Of a DNA stretch of 5,095 bases, positions 1 through 5,095 are shown piece by piece. Source of the DNA: an uncultured Clostridia bacterium (GTDB taxonomy: Bacteria; Bacillota; Clostridia; Christensenellales; CALWSW01). The stretch covers positions 1 through 5,095 of the forward strand of contig CALNBC010000041.1 of the NCBI GenBank assembly GCA_937874755.1, written 5' to 3'. Each line of letters begins with the position of its first letter. The stretch's first letter is position 1. The position numbers and the translations under genes were made by a program. The notes under the pieces were generated by a model, which saw only the letters and a list, made by a program, of their open reading frames with translations, was not told the DNA's origin and ran no database searches.

Positions 1-10
1 CTTCCGATCT
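1..10 (+). other. Probable residual Illumina adapter at contig end
   Basis: CTTCCGATCT is identical to the last ten bases of the standard Illumina TruSeq adapter and sits exactly at the left edge of the window. A chance match of ten bases at one given position is about one in a million. The most likely reading is untrimmed adapter, so genuine sequence would start near position 11. The reading frame of the next gene passes through it without a stop, but the first three or four residues encoded here should not be trusted. Confidence 0.7.
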
Positions 11-1347
11 GTTCCTCCGTCGATCCGAGCGCGGCAGCCTACGTTAACCCCGTAGTATCTTTCACGGAAGAAATGAGGTTTGAACACACGCTCTTGGCTC
101 CGCAGATGGCACCGACCCATTTCAAGCTCCTCGAAGCAGTCATGCGCAGAGCCGGTTATCGCACGGAAGTCTTGGAGCATGCCTCAAAAGACGATATTGA
201 AACCGGTTTGAAGTATGTCAACAACGATGCCTGTTATCCGACGATTATAGTTGTCGGTCAGCTCATTAATGCGCTCCAAAGCGGTAAATATGATGTCAAC
301 AAAACCTCGCTTCTAATCACCCAGACCGGCGGTGGCTGTCGCGCGACAAATTACGTCGCTTTTTTAAGAAAGGCATTGAAAGACGCCCACATGCCGCAGG
401 TTCCTGTTATCGCGCTCTCGGTTCAGGGCTTTGAAAGCAACCCCGGCTTCACTTTAAAACCGGCCGATTTGCATCGCGCGGTACAGGCCCTCGTTTTGGG
501 CGATTTGTTGCAAACCGTACTCTTACGAGTGCGCCCATACGAATTGCATAAGGGTTCGGCAGATGCGCTTTATCAACTATGGCTGGATCGCTGTGTGGAC
601 TATCTCGGGTCGAGCGCCCCTACGGAGTTCACCTTCAATCGCTTGGCTGATGAGATTGTCGATGCTTTTTCCAACTTTGAAATGAAGGATATTGACCGTA
701 AGCCACGCGTCGGAGTCGTCGGTGAAATTTTGGTTAAATTCCAACCGGATGCGAATAACAATGTTGTCAAAGTCATCGAAAATGAAGGTTGTGAGGCCGT
801 TGTCCCGGGCTTACTTGATTTCTTCCTATATTGTTTCCGTAATGCGATTTATAAACATGAGAAACTTGGAGCTAAGAAAAAGGGAGCCGTCGCTGCCCGC
901 CTGGGCATTACGCTTCTTGAACAATACCGTAAATACATCAAGCGTCGTCTTAACGAGAGCGGTATGTTCCCCGTACCGGAGACAATCGATGAGCTGGCAG
1001 CCCGTGCCGAAAATGTTCTGAGCCTTGGTAATGCGACTGGTGAGGGCTGGTTCCTGACAGCTGAAATGATTGAACTTATCGAGGAAGGTGTGCCGAATAT
1101 TGTCTGTGTGCAGCCCTTTGCCTGCCTGCCGAACCATGTCACAGGAAAAGGTATGCTAAAGGAGCTCCGAAGGCAGTATCCTCATGCAAATATAGTACCT
1201 GTAGATTATGACCCGGGTGCGTCGGAGGTCAATCAGCTGAATCGTATCAAGCTGATGATTTCGACATCCTTTACGAATCAGACAGTTGAGGACAAGGCAG
1301 TGGGCGCTGCAGGTGCTTTTACCGGCAAAGATGCTTTCGGTACTTAA
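1..1347 (+). CDS. Acyl-CoA dehydratase activase-related protein, C-terminal part (5' truncated)
   Basis: This is the C-terminal region of the large clostridial proteins that join a BadF/BcrA-type (ASKHA fold) ATPase activator of 2-hydroxyacyl-CoA dehydratases to a dehydratase-like region. Frame 1 is open from the window edge, so the ATG at 73 is internal. About 448 residues are visible, whereas full-length members are often around 1,400; the N-terminal ATPase and its cluster-binding cysteines would lie outside. Visible family motifs, numbered from the ATG at 73, are NNDACYPT (Cys54), QTGGGCRATNY (Cys89), LGNATGEGW (318-326), QPFACLPNH (Cys351) and DYDPGASEVNQLNR (378-391). Cys54, Cys89 and Cys351 are candidate metal-cluster ligands. 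Characterised activators use ATP to drive one electron into the dehydratase, but the role of the large fused proteins is, as far as I know, not established, so a specific substrate is not assigned. A tail of about 25 residues follows the conserved end. Isoleucine codons favour ATT and ATC over ATA, unlike spoIIP downstream. Confidence 0.88.
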   Translation, partial: LPICSSVDPSAAAYVNPVVSFTEEMRFEHTLLAPQMAPTHFKLLEAVMRRAGYRTEVLEHASKDDIETGLKYVNNDACYPTIIVVGQLINALQSGKYDVNKTSLLITQTGGGCRATNYVAFLRKALKDAHMPQVPVIALSVQGFESNPGFTLKPADLHRAVQALVLGDLLQTVLLRVRPYELHKGSADALYQLWLDRCVDYLGSSAPTEFTFNRLADEIVDAFSNFEMKDIDRKPRVGVVGEILVKFQPDANNNVVKVIENEGCEAVVPGLLDFFLYCFRNAIYKHEKLGAKKKGAVAARLGITLLEQYRKYIKRRLNESGMFPVPETIDELAARAENVLSLGNATGEGWFLTAEMIELIEEGVPNIVCVQPFACLPNHVTGKGMLKELRRQYPHANIVPVDYDPGASEVNQLNRIKLMISTSFTNQTVEDKAVGAAGAFTGKDAFGT

Positions 1348-1400
1348 GCACACCGATTGAACTGCTGCAGACGCCACCGTCCATTGACTGAAATAAATAA

Positions 1401-1493
1401 ATACGAGTAATTGATTCACAACTTTACTCCAAATATGGCTTAACGCGTGAAGAGATAGATTTTATCGAGCCCATGACTAAGACAATTGATTAA
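1401..1493 (+). pseudogene. Possible remnant of a restriction/DNA methyltransferase C-terminus
   Basis: Between a TAA at 1398 and a TAA at 1491 lies an open stretch of 30 codons with no usable start. Its peptide includes QLYSKYGLTREEIDFIEP. The pattern Y-G-L-T-x-E-E-I-x-F-I-E is common near the C-terminus of adenine-specific DNA methyltransferases and related restriction proteins, just before the stop. A terminator starts ten bases after the stop, as expected for the end of a once functional gene. The rest of that gene is absent: the activase-related gene ends only 53 bp upstream. The assignment rests on one short motif recognised from memory, so it may be chance. Confidence 0.35.
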
Positions 1494-1502
1494 GAGGTAC
1501 AT

Positions 1503-1553
1503 AAGGAAAGACCACCTCAAAGTCTTTACACTTTGAAAAGGTCTTTCCTTTTT
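1503..1553 (+). terminator. Rho-independent terminator
   Basis: AAGGAAAGACC (1503-1513) pairs perfectly with GGTCTTTCCTT (1540-1550), and a smaller inner stem CAAAG/CTTTG (1518-1522 with 1531-1535) closes an 8-nt loop. The descending arm runs into a T tract that continues to 1553. This should end transcription of the activase-related gene and isolate spoIIP. The - strand side has only two T before other bases, so termination in the opposite direction looks weak. Confidence 0.88.
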
Positions 1554-1648
1554 GCTCCGCTTGAAGAGAAGTGGTCAAAATTTACTTGTTTTCGTACATT
1601 CCTAAGTTGAACTCCCTTTAAGGCGGGGCCTTGCGCCGTCTGACATGG

Positions 1649-1677
1649 TTCTATACGACCGCTCAAACGCATACCTT
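1649..1677 (+). promoter_or_regulatory. Sigma-E-like sporulation promoter candidate for spoIIP
   Basis: CATACCTT at 1670-1677 matches seven of eight positions of the Bacillus sigma-E -10 consensus CATACANT. Fourteen bases upstream, TTCTATA (1649-1655) matches the -35 consensus KMATATT only partly, about four of seven. Transcription would begin near 1684, which leaves about 20 nt of leader before the GTG at 1704 and puts the AGGAGG inside the mRNA. In Bacillus subtilis spoIIP is made in the mother cell under sigma-E, which fits. The weak -35 keeps this tentative. Confidence 0.42.
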
Positions 1678-1688
1678 TACCAATGAAC

Positions 1689-1694
1689 AGGAGG
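1689..1694 (+). promoter_or_regulatory. Shine-Dalgarno that sets the spoIIP start at GTG 1704
   Basis: AGGAGG is a full Shine-Dalgarno match, nine bases before an in-frame GTG at 1704. The longer reading from ATG 1683 has no ribosome binding site upstream and would place this motif inside the coding region as Arg-Arg codons. The GTG start is therefore preferred. Confidence 0.75.
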
Positions 1695-1703
1695 GTGAAG
1701 GCG

Positions 1704-2639
1704 GTGAGGGAGAAAGATAAAAGAATGCTTTACTTTATCGCTTTCGCAGCGCTTGTTTTGGTGACGCTGATAAGCTGGGACAGGCTGAAAATCGCTTTTT
1801 TCTCCCCGGGTGGCATAATGCTTAGGGCACTCCCGTCGGCCGATGCTTCCGAGTTAGAGAACGAAAACAACGGCAACACGATACAGTTCGACGCTCTGGA
1901 AATCGACGAAGACGTAAACAGGGGGATACTCTTCGAGCTGCTGGATTCCAACAGCGAATCAAATATCCCGCTTTCCGGCGCAGAACCGCGCATACTGATC
2001 TTTCATACCCACACAACGGAAGCCTACCTTTCTACCATGGCAACGGATTGGAGAACGAGCGACGAGCTCAGCAACATAGTCTCAATAGGCGCTAAGCTGA
2101 CGAAGATATTGACAGAAGAATACGGAATTTCTGTTATACACGATACGACGAACCACGAGCCGCCAAGGCTTGGAACTTCTTACGAGCGCTCCATCAATAC
2201 CATGGAATATTACAGGGATAAGTACCCGAGCATAAGTCTATTTATAGATGTTCACAGGGATTCATACGTACTCAAGGACAACGCTACCATGGCGGATTAC
2301 GAGGCGGTAAACGACGTCGCCATGGTCGATGGCAAAAGCTGTGCTCGAATAATGTTTGTCGTGGGCACAGGCGAAGGGAAGACCGGTCAGGGCTTTGCGA
2401 TTAAGCCCGATTACAAGACAAATTACGCCCTAGCACTGAACATCACAAATCGTCTAAACGCCATTAACCCGGTGCTGACAAGACCCATAAGGGTGAAAAC
2501 CGGGCGTTACAATCAGCATATCGGAGATAGCATATTGATAGAGGTCGGGCACAATGCAAATACGCTAGAGGAAGCAATGAATACACTTCCATATCTTGCA
2601 AAAGCCATAGCCTCTTTGAACGATGGGAGTGAACCTTGA
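1704..2639 (+). CDS. spoIIP: Stage II sporulation protein P (SpoIIP)
   Basis: SpoIIP is the peptidoglycan amidase/endopeptidase of the engulfment machine (SpoIID-SpoIIM-SpoIIP), which thins septal peptidoglycan so the mother-cell membrane can move around the forespore. With the GTG start the protein has 311 residues. A short basic N-terminus (VREKDKR) is followed by one membrane segment at about residues 8-25, a linker rich in Glu, Asp and Asn, and the hydrolase domain from about residue 95. Expected active-site motifs are present: HTHTTE (first His about 101), IDVHRD (His about 184) and LIEVGHNANT (Glu about 280). The SYERS and RYNQH segments are also typical of the family. It is shorter than the roughly 400-residue Bacillus protein, mainly in the N-terminal linker, which is common in clostridial versions. 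It has its own promoter candidate and lies behind a terminator. ATA makes up 16 of 27 Ile codons, suggesting modest expression or a different codon history from glpK. Confidence 0.93.
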   Translation: MREKDKRMLYFIAFAALVLVTLISWDRLKIAFFSPGGIMLRALPSADASELENENNGNTIQFDALEIDEDVNRGILFELLDSNSESNIPLSGAEPRILIFHTHTTEAYLSTMATDWRTSDELSNIVSIGAKLTKILTEEYGISVIHDTTNHEPPRLGTSYERSINTMEYYRDKYPSISLFIDVHRDSYVLKDNATMADYEAVNDVAMVDGKSCARIMFVVGTGEGKTGQGFAIKPDYKTNYALALNITNRLNAINPVLTRPIRVKTGRYNQHIGDSILIEVGHNANTLEEAMNTLPYLAKAIASLNDGSEP

Positions 2640-2642
2640 TTT

Positions 2643-2662
2643 ATTGCACCTCGGCGTGCAAT
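2643..2662. repeat. Inverted repeat overlapping the murI -35 (operator or weak hairpin)
   Basis: ATTGCAC (2643-2649) and GTGCAAT (2656-2662) are perfect inverted arms around CTCGGC, starting three bases after the spoIIP stop. The left arm covers the -35 of the murI promoter and the right arm lies in the spacer, a position suited to a repressor site. As RNA it would form a 7-bp hairpin, but the bases after it are GGTTTATAATT rather than a T tract, so it would be a poor terminator. Confidence 0.55.
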
Positions 2663-2672
2663 GGTTTATAAT
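2644..2672 (+). promoter_or_regulatory. Sigma-A-type promoter of murI
   Basis: TTGCAC (2644-2649) and a perfect TATAAT (2667-2672) are separated by 17 bp. The -35 keeps only the TTG of TTGACA, so the promoter relies on its -10. Transcription would begin near 2679, giving a leader of about 26 nt before the TTG start. This allows murI to be expressed independently of spoIIP, as expected for a gene needed in vegetative growth. Confidence 0.72.
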
Positions 2673-2690
2673 TGCAGTATTAAATTCCGA

Positions 2691-2698
2691 CCGAGGTG
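2691..2698 (+). promoter_or_regulatory. murI ribosome binding site, complementary to an upstream segment
   Basis: CCGAGGTG contains the Shine-Dalgarno GAGGTG (2693-2698), six bases before TTG 2705, which fixes that codon as the start. The GTG at 2696 lies inside this motif and has no site of its own. The same eight bases are perfectly complementary to CACCTCGG at 2647-2654, upstream of the predicted transcription start. Only a readthrough transcript from spoIIP would carry both strands and could hide the site. Confidence 0.65.
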
Positions 2699-2704
2699 AA
2701 GACG

Positions 2705-3490
2705 TTGGACAACAGACCGGTTGGCATGTTTGATTCGGGTATGGGGGGACTATCTGTTCTCAAAACCGCAATAGCATTGCTCCCCAGCGAGGACTATATC
2801 TATTTTGGCGACGATGCCAACGCGCCGTACGGCACCAAAACACCCGAGCAAATAATCGACCTTGCGCTTGGCTGTTCCCGCTTTCTTGCGGATGAGGGAG
2901 TAAAAGCTATCGTCGTAGCCTGCAACACGGCGACCTCTGCTGCGATAAACGACATTCGCAGCCGGTTTAAGCTACCTGTCATTAGCATGGAACCTGCGGT
3001 TAAGCCTGCTCTAGAAAACTCCAAGGGCAACCGCATATTGATGATGGCGACCCCTGCGACCTGTGCGCTATCTCGCTATCAAAAGCTTCTCAATCGGGTA
3101 GACGTGAACCATAAGGTCGAGAACGTACCCTGCCCGGGATTGGTGGAACTCATCGAAGCGGGCAGAACTGGTAAAGATGTAGATGAACGGCTCTTGGAGC
3201 TTTTGTGCAAATACGACGGTATGCAAATTGACGGTATAGTTTTGGGTTGTACCCACTACCCCTTCATACGGAGCAATATCGAACGCTACGCCAGGGAGCA
3301 CTTCTTAGGCGAACCCCGCCTATTTGATGGCAATGCAGGCACCGTGCGCCAGCTGATAAGAGTGCTCAAGGCAGGCGGGCTCCTATCCGAAAAAGAAAAG
3401 GGTAGCGTCAGGTTGTTAACCAGCGGAAACCGGGCATCGATAATCCCCGCATTCGAACGCATGCTTGCGCAGTATGAGCCCGTGCTTTAA
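2705..3490 (+). CDS. murI: Glutamate racemase (MurI), TTG start
   Basis: MurI is a cytoplasmic, cofactor-independent racemase that converts L-glutamate to D-glutamate, which MurD adds to the peptidoglycan precursor. The TTG at 2705 gives 261 residues beginning LDNRPVGMFDSGMGG (first residue read as Met), the near-universal start of the family. The length is normal. The two catalytic cysteines of the two-base mechanism are present: Cys73 in VACNTATS and Cys182 in LGCTHYPF, with His184 next to the second. Asp10 in FDSG and the substrate-loop motif DANAPYGTK (about 37-45) are also as expected. The gene starts 65 bp after the spoIIP stop with its own promoter. No convincing terminator follows, so some transcription may continue into the region before glpK. 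ATA is used for 8 of 17 Ile codons, like spoIIP. Nothing suggests a damaged protein. Confidence 0.96.
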   Translation: MDNRPVGMFDSGMGGLSVLKTAIALLPSEDYIYFGDDANAPYGTKTPEQIIDLALGCSRFLADEGVKAIVVACNTATSAAINDIRSRFKLPVISMEPAVKPALENSKGNRILMMATPATCALSRYQKLLNRVDVNHKVENVPCPGLVELIEAGRTGKDVDERLLELLCKYDGMQIDGIVLGCTHYPFIRSNIERYAREHFLGEPRLFDGNAGTVRQLIRVLKAGGLLSEKEKGSVRLLTSGNRASIIPAFERMLAQYEPVL

Positions 3491-3541
3491 CCAAAGTAAC
3501 GAGTTAGCAAATGTGTTAAGCCGTAGCTTTACTCAATAAAT

Positions 3542-3558
3542 CTGCATACCGCTGCATA
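3542..3558 (+). repeat. Two direct copies of CTGCATA, 10-bp period
   Basis: CTGCATA occurs at 3542-3548 and 3552-3558, separated by CCG. The 10-bp spacing puts both copies on the same face of the helix, which could suit a pair of protein contacts, about 15 bp before the -35 at 3572. Such a short repeat in AT-rich DNA may also be chance. Confidence 0.35.
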
Positions 3559-3571
3559 TTCGTATTTATTA

Positions 3572-3600
3572 TTGTCAAAAATCTGAATAATGATAATAAT
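3572..3600 (+). promoter_or_regulatory. Sigma-A-type promoter, distal (upstream of glpK)
   Basis: TTGTCA (3572-3577) and AATAAT (3595-3600) each match five of six consensus bases and are separated by 17 bp. Transcription would begin near 3607 and run through the palindrome cluster towards glpK. Its product could be a very long glpK leader of about 419 nt or a small RNA. The Fur-like box at 3586-3604 covers the -10. Confidence 0.5.
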
Positions 3601-3604
3601 TAAC
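3586..3604. promoter_or_regulatory. Fur-box-like sequence over the distal -10
   Basis: AATAATGATAATAATTAAC agrees with the classical 19-bp Fur consensus GATAATGATAATCATTATC at 16 positions. In the 7-1-7 form used for Bacillus (TGATAAT-N-ATTATCA), 12 of 14 fixed positions agree (3591-3605). Overlap with the -10 is where Fur repressor sites usually lie. AT-rich DNA raises the chance of such matches, and no iron gene is visible. Confidence 0.3.
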
Positions 3605-3645
3605 GCATAATGCGAAGATTGCCTCCTCGAGGCAGAATGACGTCA
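3604..3645. repeat. Cluster of three palindromes, possible dispersed repeat
   Basis: Three perfect palindromic units lie in 42 bp: CGCAT-A-ATGCG (3604-3614), TGCCTC-CTC-GAGGCA (3620-3634) and TGACGTCA (3638-3645). The middle unit would make a 6-bp hairpin in RNA with a 3-nt loop and has no T tract on either side, so it is not a terminator. The core AGATTGCC...GGCAGAATGACG resembles short intergenic palindromic repeats found in many bacterial genomes, though only one copy is visible. Confidence 0.4.
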
Positions 3646-3677
3646 ATTAAATATCAATCTAAATTATCATAATATAG

Positions 3678-3706
3678 TTGCAATTTGTGCATCTAAACAG
3701 TATAAT
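3678..3706 (+). promoter_or_regulatory. Sigma-A-type promoter, main candidate for glpK
   Basis: TTGCAA (3678-3683, four of six) and a perfect TATAAT (3701-3706) are separated by 17 bp. Transcription would begin near 3713, about 313 nt before the glpK ATG. The DNA upstream of the -35 is AT-rich, which may act as an UP element. This is the best promoter of the region by matrix and spacing. Confidence 0.68.
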
Positions 3707-3833
3707 GTTCTCAACGTAAGGCGGTTTTGCTGAGAAAAGAGAGCGTAGCTAGCCAAATGGTGTGCTGTGTTTTTCGTGTTTGTAGGCGTGTCGTCTTTTT
3801 TTCTGCCGCCAGACAGAATATTTATCCAAATTA

Positions 3834-3847
3834 TGAATATATATTCA
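3834..3847. repeat. Perfect 14-bp palindrome
   Basis: TGAATATATATTCA is its own reverse complement. It lies in the middle of the predicted glpK leader. Perfect palindromes of this length are typical of sites for dimeric regulators, but here it is about 135 bp downstream of the nearest strong promoter, so it would act as a roadblock or serve another promoter. It is AT-rich, which weakens the case. Confidence 0.45.
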
Positions 3848-3959
3848 GCCGTGTGCCCATATAACACAGTTCTTTACATCTTTGTGAATTACAATACATA
3901 TATAGATATCAAGTGCATTTACGTTGCCGCCGTCAAAAACAAAATCTTTATGGCTGTAG

Positions 3960-5095
<1,136 letters not shown>

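Larger units (their letters stand above)
1348..1682. other. Intergenic region between the activase-related gene and spoIIP
   Basis: This 335-bp stretch holds no intact gene. It contains a possible degraded gene end (1401-1493), a strong terminator (1503-1553) and a sporulation-type promoter candidate close to spoIIP. Positions 1348-1400 and 1554-1645 show nothing I can name; no tRNA-like or long repeat structure was seen. Confidence 0.7.

Noticed and set aside
73..75. ATG as the start of the first gene
   Set aside because: The same frame is open to position 1, and the residues before the ATG (such as FTEE) continue the family sequence.
826..1142. Open frames on the - strand inside the first gene
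   Set aside because: They lie opposite a well-conserved coding region and show no independent protein motif.
1572..1600. Sigma-A promoter TGGTCA-N17-TACATT
   Set aside because: Only four of six matches in each hexamer; the sigma-E-like site closer to spoIIP fits the gene's biology better.
1683..1703. ATG 1683 as the spoIIP start
   Set aside because: No ribosome binding site precedes it, and the only good one (AGGAGG) lies after it in front of GTG 1704.
3535..3570. Hairpin AATAAAT/ATTTATT as a murI terminator
   Set aside because: The stem is all A-T, the loop is long and no T tract follows, so it is unlikely to terminate transcription.
3716..3731. CcpA (cre) site around GTAAGGCGGTTTTG
   Set aside because: The position just after the transcription start is suitable, but about five of the fixed cre positions do not match.
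3667..3867. 66-codon open frame on the - strand
   Set aside because: No ribosome binding site or recognisable motif, and it covers the best glpK promoter.
3882..3894. Rex- or CRP-like site TTGTGAATTACAA
   Set aside because: The symmetrical arms are only 4 bp with a 5-bp centre, too short for the Rex or CRP spacing.

Overview
The window looks like a fragment of a spore-forming, anaerobic member of the Clostridia (Firmicutes), probably a metagenome or draft-genome contig. The lineage evidence is a recognisable spoIIP (spore engulfment hydrolase), a clostridial-type large acyl-CoA dehydratase activase-related protein, strong AGGAGG-type ribosome binding sites and AT-rich intergenic DNA around genes of moderate GC. 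The first ten bases match the 3' end of the Illumina adapter, so position 1 is probably a true contig end.

Layout, all genes on the + strand: (1) 1-1347 is the C-terminal part of the activase-related protein, cut off on the left. (2) 1348-1682 is non-coding: a possible 30-codon gene remnant (1401-1493), a strong rho-independent terminator (1503-1553) and a sigma-E-like promoter (1649-1677). (3) 1704-2639 is spoIIP, read from a GTG start. (4) A short gap holds a 7-bp inverted repeat on the -35 of a good promoter, then murI (glutamate racemase) at 2705-3490, read from a TTG start. (5) 3491-4025 is a 535-bp AT-rich regulatory region with two good sigma-A-like promoters, a Fur-box-like sequence over one -10, a cluster of palindromes and an approximately 313-nt potentially structured leader. 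(6) 4026-5095 is glpK (glycerol kinase), cut off on the right.

spoIIP and murI both act on peptidoglycan: SpoIIP degrades it during engulfment and MurI supplies D-glutamate for its synthesis. They appear to be separately transcribed neighbours, because murI has its own promoter. glpK begins a new, probably strongly expressed unit with a perfect Shine-Dalgarno and ATC-rich codon use. The activase-related gene is metabolically unrelated to these and differs in codon use from spoIIP and murI.

I did not find a clear new defence, mobile or biosynthetic system. The least explained parts are the control regions: the glpK leader with two competing partners for one GGCGG segment, the Fur-like box on an upstream promoter, and a possible anti-Shine-Dalgarno arrangement before murI. 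All of these are read by eye and need computation or experiment.
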